Source of the DNA: Dipodascopsis uninucleata var. uninucleata
Lineage: Eukaryota; Ascomycota; Lipomycetes; Lipomycetales; Lipomycetaceae
Direction: 5' to 3'
Assembly (NCBI GenBank): GCA_030568195.1
Contig: JAJLTO010000006.1
Span: 1-64,000, forward strand
Length of the DNA: 64,000 nucleotides
The notes under the pieces were generated by a model. It ran no database searches. It saw nothing but the letters and a program-made list of their open reading frames with translations, and had not been told where the DNA came from. Of this stretch, positions 48,327 to 60,750 are shown piece after piece. Each line of letters starts with the position of its first letter. Position 1 is the stretch's first letter. The translations under genes were made by a program, and so were the position numbers.

Positions 48327-51300
48327 TTAGTCCAATTCAATTTTTGGCTTCCTTTGCTTTTTTAGTTTGCTCTTTTTTCCTATTGTATCTCCAGCACTTA
48401 GAGAATTGAGTCGCATTATATCATCTTGCTCGAGAAACTTAATCCACGACTTCTCAAAATCATCAAGATCCTCACACCAAATATCTTTAGCTGTCTTCTT
48501 TAATAAAATATTCAATTCTTCTTCCTTATGGTCTCGTTCTTTAAGAAGTCGCTCATAGCGCTCGCGAGTAAGCGACCATATTGGCATCCCCAATAGATAA
48601 TCGTAAGAAGCAACATCGGCCGTATTCATCTCTTCGTCGCTATCGTCGGCTTTTGTTGTAAGATCTTCCTCGTCATCAATCGGACCAAATTTATTTGATT
48701 TCGAAATTGGTGGGAACTTCAATTTCTTCAACTCCAGCACAAGCTCCACACGTCTGCGGTTCGAAACTGAGAGTTCCTTACTAATTATCATTTTAACAAA
48801 TCTAGCTTGACTAGAAAGCTTGTCTAGTTGAGCCTCTAAACAACTAGCTAGATGATCTTTACGGCGCTGATAGTAATCTAGTCGTACGTAATAAAAATCA
48901 CGTAGAATGTCTTCCACAGAATCGTACTTTTTGATTCGACCTTGAGTATCAAATGCCACCATATTATTCAAGCTTATAGTATTGGTCAATTTAAACTTGT
49001 TAAGAAGACCTTCGCTAAGAGCCTTTTCCATCTCCTCATGACTTAAAGTAACCACAAATTTAATGTCCATTTTATGCTGCTCCAAGACATCCTTGATCCA
49101 TGGCTTAGTCTTTTCAGAACCTGCCATTCCACCTAATAAGAATTCTTTAACAGTAGCGGTCCACTGACGTATAGGCAACTCTGTGATTTCAAGTGTAGAA
49201 GCATCAACTTGACTGATAACACCAGAGACTTTGTATTTATCTGGCGCAATTCTCTCTATGGTACCATGCCAATTCCTATACCAAGGATCCATAGGGACCA
49301 TGTTGTCATTATCCATCAATCGCCTAAGATTGTTGATTATGTCTAAAGGATTGTAATTCGGAATTGAAGTACTCCAACCAGTACCAATACCTTCGGTACC
49401 ATTGACCAAGATCATAGGGAGAATAGGAAGATACCACTCTGGCTCAATTTTTTTGTCATCGTCAGTCAGATATTGGAGAACAGCATCGTCATCTTGATGA
49501 AAGACTTTTCTAGTAAGAGGATTAAGCTCGGTAAAGATGTACCTCGGGGCAGAAGCATCCTTACCACCAGTCGCTCTTGTTCCAAAACAACCATTGGGAA
49601 GTAGAAGGTTAAGATTATTACTACCAACGAAGTCCTGGGCCATGCTGACAATCGTCTGTACAAGAGATTGCTCTCCGTGATGATAAGCCGTCTGCTCCGA
49701 TATATATCCTGCAAGCTGAGCAACACGTATATCAGTCTTCAAATTCTTTTTAAAGCATCCAAAAAGAACTTTACGTTGTCCAGGCTTCAAGCCGTCAAGT
49801 ACACATGGAATGGATCTGATGTTATCCGCCATGCTAAACAGTATCAGTTCCTTATTTATAAAATCTCCAATAGGAACTTTTGGTAGTGTAGGGTCCAAGC
49901 ATGTTCCTGGTTTATACGTCCTCAACCATTCTTTCCTTTCATCTGCCTTCTTTTTTGAGAAAGCAAGATCGATCAGTTCTCGATCACCGTCCTGTATAGC
50001 ATGAAATTCTTTCAGATGACGGTCAAGTTGTTGAAAGTACTCGCGTCCTTCTGAAGGCATAGATGTACCCAAACCCTTGTAATATTTATGTTTCCATGTG
50101 CATTTTGATCCTTCAGTCTCTTTCCAGTATTCATATTCGGGCATAGTATAAAATGGGATTACTGTTTGCTGTCTACCCTTTGTAATAGTGACCTTAACAA
50201 TTGGAGTGATAAATTCAATTAAAAAGCCTGGAATATCCAGAAGACCTGGAAAAGTTGATTCGATAAAATTAATTAGTAGACCTTTAATATGACTCCCATC
50301 ATGATCTTGATCAGTAAAAATCATTAAATGTCCATAACGAAGGTCCTTGGTACTTGTATAATGCTTTTTGTGCTGAAGACCCATAATTTGTTTAATAGCT
50401 TGGATTTCAGCATTTTTCATAATTTGCTCATGAGAAGCTTCACGGACGTTGAGAAGCTTTCCACGAAGAGGATATACTCCATAATAATCTCTGCCAACAA
50501 CACTGAGACCGGCAACCGCAAGAGCTTTTGCCGAGTCACCCTCGGTTAAGATAAGAGTGCATTTATAGCCCTCCTTAGTACCTGCTTTATTGGCATCATC
50601 TAATTTAACCAATCCAGTGATTCTATTCCTCTTTGATCCGTCAGTCTTCTTTAATTCCTTCTCAGCATTCTGAGTCGCCGTATCTTTCAAACTTTCCACA
50701 ATGTTGGTCCTGAGAACCTTTTTGAAAAACTCATCAGTGAGCACGCACTTGGAACCAAATGCAGATGGTCTAGTTGTCATTTGTTCTTTAGTCTGAGAAG
50801 TAAACGCTGGATTCTCGATCAAACAATTCACGAACAAAAATATGTTGTTTCTGATTTGCTGCGGCCTAATATTGTTACTCTTAAATTTCTTTTTCATATG
50901 TTCTGTAAGCTTAGATACCAGTTGGTCGCATATATAATTAACATGAGTGCCCCCAGCAGACGTAGCAATTGAATTCACAAATGAGACTTGATTAAAATTA
51001 CCGTCAGAAACAGCAAATCCAATTTCCCATCTGTCATTCACAATTTCATGGACAATAACAGGTTTAGGCCCAGTAGGGATCTGAATTTTCTTCTCACCAG
51101 TATCTACACTATCCTCGGAGTCTGATTCAGATTTTTTGACTTCAACATCACCTGTATACGCATTTAAAGCCATTACGTACATCTCGATATACTGTTTAAA
51201 GTTGCGAATCTTGAGGCGCTCATTGTTAAGATATACTTTCACATTCTTGACAGTACCTGCGAGATCATACACGCGTCTCATCATAATTCCAATCAAGTCA

Positions 51301-52539
51301 TCGTCTAATTCTGTCATACCGAATAACCTTAAATCAGGTTTGAAAGAAATCCTAGTGTACTCTTCTCCTTTCGAGTTTTCGGTAATCTTTGGTTTGCCAA
51401 CTTTACTCATATTAGTTGACCAAACTTGTTTATATTTCTTTTTCGTGTTCTTATCGGCGGTTTCGACAGTGAATTCAGTGGAGAATATGTTACAAAGCTT
51501 CGCCCCGTAGCCATTTCGACCGCCAGTGACCTTTTTCTCTTCGTCGTCATAATTACTAGACGTAAGCAAATTTCCAAAGATAAGCTCGGGTATATACATT
51601 TTCTCTTTTTCATGCATTTCAATTGGAATTCCTCTACCATTATTATAAATCACTATGCTATTTGCGGTCTTGTCAATAGAGACCTTTAGAATATCCATAT
51701 TGGGATCTCTAATCTTATTGTCTGCCGCATTCACGAGGATTTCATCAAAAATTTTGTATAAGCCAGGAACAAATCTAACAGTTCTAAAGGCCATATTACT
51801 GTTACTTTTATCGAAAGTCCACATTTTGTAATCTGTGTATTCTACAGAACCAATGTATGTATCTGGACGCTTTAGAATATGTTCTAACTGAGACAGTTTT
51901 TGATATGTCTCTGAGCTGCTTTTTTGTTTTGTAGCAACTATATTGGCAATTGCTTCAGCAGCTGCAGGTGAGGAATCAGGTAATATTTTATCAGTCGCCG
52001 ATGGAGACGGAAGCACATCAAAATCAACACTCATTTTGTCACCAGCCATAGGAGATGAAAATAAAGTATTCATTTCATTGTTAATAGTCTTCAAAGGCTT
52101 CTTAGGCCCTGTCGTCTTCTCCAGTATAGTCTGCTTCTTTTTGGTTGCACCTGCGGAAGAAGCAGATGCTTTCAGTACGGATGTCTTTGCTTTCATAGGT
52201 GACTTTGTCGTCTTTTTCGTAGCCACCATTTTAGCCTTCTTCGGAGGTGTCTCGAGCTCAAAATCACCATCACCATCATCAGATGGTTCAAAGTCATAGA
52301 TGTCTGATGATGACTCGAACACGCGTTTTCTTGATGCTTCGGCCGCTGCACGACGAGGTGCATTTTTCTTGGGCTATGATAGAACAACAAGTTAATAAAC
52401 GCGTCCAGTAATGACTTATTTTTGTCACATCAAAAATTTTATACTGAGCAATTCAACTTACAGCTGTATTCTCCATTGAGAAATTCTCATCATCATTGAA
52501 GTCGTCTTCTGACGACAAAGAGATCACAGATCTCGGCAT
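48327..52539 (-). CDS. TOP2: DNA topoisomerase II
   Basis: A nuclear type IIA enzyme that passes one duplex through another using ATP. Exons are 52539-52462 and 52373-48327, giving 1374 residues. A lysine-rich N-terminal extension of about 160 residues (ATKKTTKSPMKAKTS, GATKKKQTILEK) precedes the core. The GHKL ATPase has VNAADNK, NNGRGIPIEMH and GGRNGYGAKLCNIFS. TOPRIM has LTEGDSAKALA and FTDQDHDGSHIKGLL. The winged-helix domain has ASAPRYIFTEL with the DNA-attaching Tyr971. The coiled-coil/gate region ends with DDFEKSWIKFLEQD. Only about 30 residues, ending in a basic KKSKLKKQRKPK, follow, so the usual long C-terminal domain is nearly absent. The single intron lies near the start. Confidence 0.97.
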
Positions 52540-53301
52540 ATTTCCTGTTGTATACGGTCTATTTCCAATATAAAGAGAATGAGAAATTCGTTGGATTGCA
52601 AAGGTGTCTTCTAAAATGAAAAATCGCCTGTAATGGGGCCAATACCTTAAAATAGTTGCTGGACGAGAGAAATTTTTGGACCCCAGATCAAAGGAATGAG
52701 CGTGTTTGTTGATGTTCCTCTTCGTATTGTAGCACTTGGTTAACAACAGTACCACGCGAATATGCCTCATTAGTGGCATAAATGTCAGCATACAGTGGTA
52801 CAAAATTCGACCGCACGTGCTGCGAACTTATAGTAATGGACGAAACAAACTCCATACATAAATTTCGTACTTCCACAATCACTAGATTTCTCAATATTGT
52901 ATTACTCGTTAAAATAAATTCCAAATTATCCGTATTAGTGTTTTCTCAGGATTAATCATGAGAGTGTATTTAGAATCAGTAAAATTGTCATCGAAAGAAA
53001 ATATCTGAATTTAAAAATTAAATAGACTTTGTCAGTCATAGTATATATTGCATACAATCAGTAGGATAATATTCCGAATACGATTGTTACCCTGAGTCGT
53101 ATTCGTTTCGAGAGATAAGTTCATCAATCATCGCACATATATATTCATAAATTAGACTATATAATACATGAATGTCAGCGTCAGACTCTCTTTATATGGC
53201 AGCAAATTTGTCTTGACGACAAGTGTATAACGCAAATCTCAATAAAAATAAGCAGATATCTTATACCTAGAACATACGGTATATTGAAAGTTGAGTTAGA
53301 G
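52540..53301. promoter_or_regulatory. Divergent promoter, TOP2 / ERG24
   Basis: A 762-base spacer between two head-to-head genes. No specific site (for example MCB or sterol response element) was recognised by eye. Short open stretches on the minus strand at 52688-52924 and 53181-53402 are not supported as genes. Confidence 0.5.
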
Positions 53302-54741
53302 ATGGTACAAGCGGAAGATTCAGCGGCTTCTGAGTCTCTCATGAGTAGTGAGATTGCTCCTGAGCAAGCGGGCCAGGCAGCAACTACTGTTTTGAACCCC
53401 AAAACGACAGAGATGGAATTCTCTGGTGTCCCTGGAGCTCTTGGAATAACAATTGGGCTTCCAGTTCTGATTTACGTCTTATATTTCTTGATTGATCCAA
53501 CTTCTGAACAAAAAATTGTCGATATTGTAGCCCTAGGTGGCTATATTACATGGTTTTTTGGATTGGTCGTCTTGTTCTACATAGTCCCCGGTCGAATGGT
53601 TGAAGGAACAGTTCTTAGAGATGGAACTAGTTTGAAATATAAAATAAATGGTGTGCTATACAAGGCATGTTCGGCTGTATGCTTTACTTCTTGAGACTAA
53701 CCAGCATATATGTTTAGGATTCAACTGCTATCTTGTACTCCTCGGTCTTTTAATTGCTCGTTTCTTCATTACCAGTGGCGAACTTCCAGAACTAGTATTT
53801 GTAACTGAACATTTCTTAGGGTTCATTACGGCTTCAATTTTCTGGTCTTTTGTTGTCGCTTTCTACGTCTACTTTAAGTCATTCGCGCATGATAAAGTAA
53901 TTCTTGCTTATGGTGGAAATACGGGGAGTATAATCTACGATTGGTTTATTGGTCGCGAGCTTAACCCACGTATTGGATTGTTTGATATCAAATTCTTCTG
54001 TGAACTTAGGCCGGGGCTCTTCTTATGGACTATCATTAATGCCGCGTTTGCACATTATCAATACCGTAAATATGGCTATGTCTCTGATTCAATGATCCTT
54101 ATTAATGTTTTTCAACTGATATATGTTATTGATTCTGCTGTTCTCGAAGTCAAGAATTTAACTATGATTGATATAACCACTGACGGGTTCGGTTTTATGC
54201 TTTCATTTGGAGACCTCGCACTTGTTCCTTTCACATATACATTACAGGCTCGATACTTGGCCCAAAATCCAGTTCATTTGGGATGGCTTGGTGTCATTGG
54301 TATTGTATCACTAAAGTGCATTGGATATTATGTATTCCGTTCATCAAATTCTCAGAAGGATGCTTTCAAGCTTAAAGATCCTTCTACTGCTAGTAAGCTT
54401 CAATTACGATTTCTCGTTTTAATTTTCCATTGCGTATTCTAACAGTTAATATATTAGATCTGAAGTATATTACTACCAATACAGGGAGCCGTCTTTTGGC
54501 AGATGGCTGGTGGGGTATCTCTCGTCATATCAACTACTTCGGTGATTGGCTCATGTCTATCTCGTGGTGCTTGCCTACCGGATTCTCTTCTCCTGTACCA
54601 TACTTCTATTGTTTGTATTTTGCTGTCCTACTGATTCACAGAGAAACGCGAGACGATGCCAAATGCAGTCACAAATATGGTGATGATTGGAAAGAGTACA
54701 AGCGTCGTGTTCCGTGGAAAATTGTTCCTTATGTATATTAG
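53302..54741 (+). CDS. ERG24: Delta(14)-sterol reductase (C-14 sterol reductase)
   Basis: It reduces the C14 double bond of sterol intermediates in the ER during ergosterol synthesis and is the target of morpholine fungicides. Exons are 53302-53650, 53718-54392 and 54458-54741, giving 435 residues. The protein is polytopic: helices begin near residue 45 (ALGITIGLPVLIYVLYFLID) and continue throughout. Family signatures include YDWFIGRELNPRIG, FDIKFFCELRPGL and LLADGWWGISRHINYFGDW. The ERG4/ERG24 C-terminal signature HRETRDDAKCSHKYGDDWKE is followed by YKRRVPWKIVPYVY. The first intron has a typical branch site (GACTAACC). The N-terminal 40 residues are polar. I chose the ATG at 53302 because no earlier in-frame ATG exists. 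Confidence 0.96.
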
Positions 54742-54824
54742 GTTCTTTGATATTGTCGGGAGGGTCGTAGTTATCGAAAACACAAGTTATACGTTTTTCA
54801 AGATCTGTATTATTCCTATGAATA

Positions 54825-55472
54825 CTAAAGCAGGCTGATCCCATTTCTATCTACTACTTTAGAAAAATATTTTGTAGGCAGAATACCATTGTTTCCTTCT
54901 GTCAAAATCACACCATTTTCAGATTCATAAAATTTTATTCCGTCCGTGAGAGCCCTTTGTAAATCAATGAATATGTACACTTCTGCGCTTTTCCTCATCC
55001 CGCTAATGACATCAGTACTGTTTGGTAATCCTACGGCTAAGTGAATATGATTCCGTTTCATTCTAGAAAGTCCTTCTGCTTTGATATTTGAATTCCATAA
55101 GTTCAAGTATGTTCCGTGAACAGCAATTGGATAGGTCGTGGCTTCTGTAATCTCCTTAAGATCTAGTTCTGCAACTTCAATAGAGTGGCCCTGATTTGCT
55201 CTAATGAACCACCTCCCAGTTTCAGCTTCACTCATTAATTTGAATCGATTTTTATCATTACTTTCAACAATCCTCTTAATGTCGTCAAACGTAGTTCCAT
55301 TGTTATGAAATCGCTTGAGCAGAACATCAACAGGCAGATAGCCATCTGCTCGTATTGGTAACTTTTCTTTAGCTGCACCATGTCTCAATACATACGAAAT
55401 AGATTTGGACAACCGAACATCTCTTGACTCAGACTTACGGCCACGCTGAGATTGTCGACTAGGTTCTTGCAT
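54825..55472 (-). CDS. TPT1: tRNA 2'-phosphotransferase
   Basis: It removes the splice-junction 2'-phosphate from ligated tRNA, transferring it to NAD+. Single exon, 215 residues. The KptA/Tpt1 fold is clear: SKSISYVLRHGAAKE with the first catalytic Arg-His, the N-terminal winged-helix segment GYLPVDVLLKR, RWFIRANQGHS with the second Arg and His, VHGTY, and RMKRNHIHLAVG with the conserved Arg and His. The N-terminus is Arg/Ser-rich and not conserved. Its stop codon lies 83 bases from that of ERG24 on the other strand, so the 3' untranslated regions probably overlap or nearly so. Confidence 0.95.
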   Translation of the reverse strand: MQEPSRQSQRGRKSESRDVRLSKSISYVLRHGAAKEKLPIRADGYLPVDVLLKRFHNNGTTFDDIKRIVESNDKNRFKLMSEAETGRWFIRANQGHSIEVAELDLKEITEATTYPIAVHGTYLNLWNSNIKAEGLSRMKRNHIHLAVGLPNSTDVISGMRKSAEVYIFIDLQRALTDGIKFYESENGVILTEGNNGILPTKYFSKVVDRNGISLL

Positions 55473-56378
55473 TATGATATGACTGTTGGTGATTATATAT
55501 CTTAAATAAGTACAAGTCTTTCGGCTTGTTATCTTCCTGTGAATGATGTGTTTATCTTGATATCAACTGTTCTTGCTTGGTAAACGTCCATCCAATCGTT
55601 CATAATTACACGATTAAAATAGATAGAGCCTACCGTTTTTCTTTGGATTGTATACCTTGTAGCGCTTTAAAGCATTGTTTTTGTAGTGTTAACGACCGAA
55701 TCTATCGTATATATTTATCAATATTCTTTCTAAGAATATATTTCTTCACTATGCATGAAAAGTCAAGCAGACGCACAACAACTTAAATATCTTAGTGAAA
55801 TACTAAAATAAACCCAAACTACCAAAGATCTACAAATTATCAATATAACAATATCCTGTAACATTAAGAACTGGAGTATAGAAATTCCAAAAAAAAGCCT
55901 CAATAAAACTACTCAAATCCTGAGAAACAAAAGCAGATTCTAATGTGAGAGCACATTTGGATTTTTAAAGAATAAAAAGCTAGAACTGAAATCACTAATA
56001 CCCGATACTCCAAAAGTCCATTTACTAATAATACACTTCTGTTTAAAATCAATGCAACTGATGATATAATCAGTTAACGATAATAATAATTTTAACTAGA
56101 AAGAAAAATTAAATTGATAAATGAAGTGATACATAACTTAGACTATAAACACATGCAAGTAAATCGATAAGGATTGTGAGAACAATTCGAAATATTATAA
56201 CAAATGAATAGAACTCGATGAACAGCAAATACCCACACAAAAACTAAGACAAACCTTCCAACATTGACGCCAATAAGCAATTATACAAATTATAGAATAA
56301 AATATTATGAGATACTCTGAGTAACGATTAGAGAAGAGCGCCATCAGAACAAACAAGCCTTACAAAGGAATTAAATAT
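55473..56378. other. Spacer, no gene seen
   Basis: About 900 bases carrying the TPT1 promoter and the 3' flank of the next minus-strand gene. The stretch 55860-56330 is notably A-rich. The plus-strand open stretch at 55577-55786 has no recognisable content. Confidence 0.5.
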
Positions 56379-57428
56379 TTACAATGATCTCAATTGAACC
56401 AAGGCCTCTACCGCGTCTTGTTCACGATCATGGGTATTGATTTGTACATGAGACATGAAAGACGTCTTTTCAGACTTATTCAATGGAATTTTCATTTCTT
56501 TCGCCTCTACTGCCTCTGTCGATATCAACTGAGAGTTCGTCTTGGGTCTTGACATATCAGCGGTTGATGAATAAGAAGTGTGTGACGACGCCGATGAGGC
56601 AGAAGATAGCGCATCCTTACCTTCGTTTCTCATGTGGAATACAGACCCGCGGCGTAAGGACTCAACGCCTGCAGAACGCCAATCTTCTTCATCCGTATCA
56701 CTGTGATAGTCCAGCTCCATATCATCTATGTCCATGTCATCCATATCCTCATCATGATCTTCATTTAACATGGCTAATTCATGATCACCCAACGAAGATG
56801 AAAAAATCAGATCACCGTCATAAGGACTCAAAATTGTAGTAGTGACAACACTGCTTCCTCGACGTCTTCGATCTCTCAAAACACGGACATTCGATTCCGC
56901 ATCAAAGAAACTGTCAACAGGAGGAAAGTTCGATGATGCTGACGGGCGCCTAGGAAAAGACGGACCCATGCCAGTAGGCGGAGAAAAGGGAAAGAGATTT
57001 GGAGAAACGGGGACACTTGGAATAGAAGAGGAACGGAAAGAACTAGAAGGAACTGGCCGGGTATGGAAAGATACCGCTAATGGTACGTTGGACTTCCTCA
57101 GCGATGACGGAGTTGCAATCGGTTTAGATTTGTTAGAAGCACTTTCAACCAGCTCAGTCGAATCCACAGACGCCGAAGCCTGATCCTGTTGACTTGTCTG
57201 CTTATGCTGCCTGCTCTCGAGTTGGCCGTTTCGTTGTTGAGCTTGAGGAGCTGGTTTGTATAAGTCCGAGCGGCCCGACTCGTCATGTCTTGAATCTGGA
57301 CTCTCGCTATTTGCCATATTAGCATTCACCTTGTAAGGTCTATCGCCAATAGCATTATCTATGTCAGCTGCGAGGCTACTATTGTTAGCTAATGCCGAAA
57401 GGGCCGCAGATAATGCAGATTGTGCCAT
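56379..57428 (-). CDS. Unknown acidic, serine-rich protein, 349 aa
   Basis: One open frame of 349 residues; no known domain recognised. It starts MAQSALSAALSALANNSSLA, a short Ala/Leu-rich helix. A Gln/Ser-rich low-complexity region follows (to about residue 95), then a Pro/Ser/Phe-rich stretch (SPNLFPFSPPTGMGPSFPRR) and a basic RVLRDRRRRGSSV patch that could be a nuclear signal. A strongly acidic repeat of Asp-Met-Asp follows (EDMDDMDIDDMELDYHSD), and it ends with a predicted helix EQDAVEALVQLRSL. The AVEALVQL ending looks like a short docking helix. The composition suggests a nuclear regulatory protein, but that is inference. Confidence 0.7.
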   Translation of the reverse strand: MAQSALSAALSALANNSSLAADIDNAIGDRPYKVNANMANSESPDSRHDESGRSDLYKPAPQAQQRNGQLESRQHKQTSQQDQASASVDSTELVESASNKSKPIATPSSLRKSNVPLAVSFHTRPVPSSSFRSSSIPSVPVSPNLFPFSPPTGMGPSFPRRPSASSNFPPVDSFFDAESNVRVLRDRRRRGSSVVTTTILSPYDGDLIFSSSLGDHELAMLNEDHDEDMDDMDIDDMELDYHSDTDEEDWRSAGVESLRRGSVFHMRNEGKDALSSASSASSHTSYSSTADMSRPKTNSQLISTEAVEAKEMKIPLNKSEKTSFMSHVQINTHDREQDAVEALVQLRSL

Positions 57429-59121
57429 ATTTCAAGCGAGCGACGCAGAGAGCTAAGACGAAGCTCTCAGATATAGTAGAAGAGATTTCAATATCTCCGG
57501 AAGAGAAAGAATAAGGAGCGTAGCCGTATATCGGTCTATCACCCAAACGTTCACTGACTTGACGTAAACGTCCAAAGACGATTCCTATATAGAAAGAAAC
57601 AAAACTGTGTGTGGTCGATCAAGTAGGTATATAAATATGTTTATTGAAGCTATCGAATGCCTTCTGCAAATGGATGCGCGACGCGTTTAGTGTGGGATGT
57701 AGAATACGATGACTAACAGATGGTCATTACAATCGTGGAAGGTAAATGAACATCCACTAAACCTACTCATGCGCTACACCTGTTATTACTACTAGAAGAG
57801 TTTACTATTACCAAGCTGACTAATTTTGCCTACGCAAAGACCAGCCCTGGCGTAATTTTAAACACAGCACAAAGGCTAGTCTGTGCGATGCCGCTTGCAT
57901 ACCCAAACCCTTAATTATAGTCAGTATGCAGTGGATCGAGTACGAAAAACGATTAATACTTATTAGATGAAGCCAACCAACAGCAACCACTTGGCACACC
58001 TTACGATTAAGCGTTTGAATTTAACACTGAGCGGCTTTTGGCGTTACTTTTTATTCAGCCTTCACAATTATTTCTACTAATAAATACTGTTGTTTTAAAG
58101 GTTATCCCTCCCATTTTTTATAGGTCAGTTATCCATATCTTGTCTATATTCGACCAGCTGTTTGTTTGGCTGTTTAGTCGTAGCAGCGGATCTGCATTGT
58201 GGACTGTCGCATTCTCTGACATTCTCCCACGAATGGTTTAGGGGACTTTGGCCCACATTATCGTAAGAGCTAGGCTGACTGGAACCCTAATTTTCTAATA
58301 AACTCTGAACCCGATAGAGTGCGTCCAAGAGCCACTGTTTGAAAGAGGGTGGAGCTCATACGAAAACCATATTGATGTAAATAGATAATGATAATATGAG
58401 CATCGACGAGTTTCTTGAACAAAGGCAAGAGCCGAATAGGGATTTCACGATAGAAGCTATTAATGTAGAGCTCGGTATATTTTAAGCTGGAGCTATAATA
58501 TTTAAAGACGATAAACTTTAATAAAGGTGTTCGCGAAAAACAACTGAAGGCCCAAGCCGGCGCGGAGGATAGATTTGGTGTAAAAGGGATAAGTAGGGCA
58601 ATATTGCGTGAACTAGACGCTGAACTACAGGTCGAATAGTTCTTCTAGATTTATCCTTCCTATTATCAGATAGAGAAGACCTGGACAGGCACTATTTTCT
58701 TTAAGAGCTTCCTTTTACTAGAAGATTGTGATTCATAGTCTTGGATGATAGTAATGCGAGCGCACATTAAAAGTGAAAAGTGACCGAGAAAATATTGAGT
58801 ACTCCGAAGAATCGGGCCATCGACAGCTGCAGTCGTTTCTTCGACGCTAGTATTCTTAGAAATATAATTAATTTGCACGCAAGTGAATACTCAAGAGGAT
58901 TGATTATCTAAATTTCAGTACCCTTTGCCTGAGGATAGGCAATAGGATAATCTAAAAGGAGCCAATATTCTAAGTTATTTGGAGAGCTACGTCAGAGAGG
59001 AGATACGAAGCATACATGCAGCATAGATGCTGTGCTAATTGAATATACAGATAGCTGATTATGAAATTACAGTATTGCCGTTATAATTAGTTTTCTGCAT
59101 GCACCTGAGAATACTTCAAGA
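57429..59121. promoter_or_regulatory. Divergent spacer, unknown acidic gene / EAF
   Basis: About 1.7 kb between two head-to-head genes. No supported gene. The open stretches at 58038-58241 (plus) and 58666-58878 (minus) have no recognisable content. Confidence 0.45.
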
Positions 59122-60141
59122 ATGTTGAACATTTCGAAACAGAAAGAGTATCCGGTGACTATAGGTCAGGGATTTACAGCTGCAACAGAAAGCGAAGACA
59201 GAGCACTGGATCAAGTTTATGCTCTTAAATGTAAGTGCATTATTATGAATATCAGGTGCCTGTTATTGTTGGCATGACCTCATATGTGTTTGATGATTCA
59301 ATGATAACTGACTGTTTGGCTTTGAACTGAAAGATAACTTCAAACCTGACTCTATTGATGACACAAAGCCTTCGATTTTGACTCGTGAAGGCAATGAGTT
59401 CGTTTTAGAATCCACAGATATGCGTGTAAGCTTGAATAAATGTTTAGATCAGTTCTATATCCGTATTAATATTGTTTACCACAGGGTGACGCGCACTATT
59501 TTACAGGATCACACACAGATGCGAAAGATGTTGAATGCATGCTTATATACGACGAGGCAACAGATTCATTTGAACTTCGCCATATTGGCTGCATAATTCG
59601 ATTGAAGCCTTCAAGATCCTCGCTAGGTTCACAAGGCGGCTTGCAGAACAACACCAGCAATTCAGTTGGTGAATCACAAGAGAGTATTAGTAGTTCTAAG
59701 GTTTTATCATCAGCTCCAAAACAAAGTAATTCGCGAGTTAATAAAAATGAGCTAGTAATTGAGTTGCCGTCTATAGTTGATGAAGTTGCTACATCAAATG
59801 CTAGTAACAACAAACATTCAATCGAGAGAGTAGTCTCACCCTCAGAACCAAATCGTGATTCTACTGGAAAGATGCGCGTGACTCCAGTACCGATCATAAG
59901 TGACGAAGAGGAGTCAGATGAAGATGAAGAAATCATAACACCGGTAATATCAAGACAACATAATAAAAAGCCACAGGCAATTGTTTCTGATGAATCATCT
60001 TCAGATGAAGATGAGCCAATCAATGTTGCTCAAACAAGTCTATCTGCCCGATCAGTTTCCAGACCAATTTCTTTACGAGGCTATGCTGGTGGTCGAAGAG
60101 CAGATGAAGAAGATCTTTCTTCTAGCAGCGAGGAGGAATAA
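59122..60141 (+). CDS. RNA polymerase II elongation factor, EAF (ELL-associated factor) family
   Basis: A nuclear partner of ELL that stimulates RNA polymerase II elongation. Exons are 59122-59230, 59334-59425 and 59485-60141, giving 285 residues. The conserved N-terminal EAF domain is visible: KEYPVTIGQGF, then across the first intron YALKYNFKPDSIDDTKPSIL, EFVLESTDMR, and after the second intron GDAHYFTGSHTDAKDVECML followed by YDEATDSFELRHI. The remaining 190 residues are Ser/Glu/Asp-rich with clusters such as SDEEESDEDEE and SDESSSDEDE, typical casein kinase 2-type sites, and the protein ends SSSSEEE. The assignment to EAF is by domain pattern; an ELL gene is not in this window. Confidence 0.85.
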
Positions 60142-60750
60142 ATTGTATAAACTGTTCGGGACAATTAATTCGTTAGACGGTCTTGCAAACTGATTATGGC
60201 AATGGGCAACAATTGCATCTTTTTTTGTCATTTCACGTTGATTGTTTTAAGTGGGTCTAACAAGTAGAAAATGGCTGTAATAATAATGAGCTTATATTAT
60301 AATAAATTTTTTGTCTATTGATTCGCTATAGTTCAAATCTGACAGAACCTGGTATGTTTGAATCGAAGAATGATCCAGGTTGTGCCTTAGCTAGACGTCT
60401 TTCTATACGACTGCGAAATGCTTGCTCCAAATTCTTAGCTATGAAACCCTATATTATTTCTGAGTTTAAAGTTCATACTGTTACCCTGTTTATATGCCCT
60501 AATATAGGTTATCACTAGCTATGCATATTTAGCAGTCACACTATGGACAGGCTTTGGTCCCAAGTAATAGTTATAATGTAACGACCACAACGCCTAAGAA
60601 TCGTACACATTATACATCTACATTGTAAATTGTGATACTTCGTATCTGCTTTATTCATCTGCACATACTCTTTTCTTCGGCCTATTATTTCGGCAACAGC
60701 ATCGAGACAATTAACGTCTTTTGCTGTATTTATTACTAATAATATATAAA
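60142..60750. promoter_or_regulatory. Spacer between EAF and uL13
   Basis: About 610 bases holding the EAF 3' end and the ribosomal protein promoter. The open stretch at 60318-60518 has no recognisable content. Confidence 0.45.
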
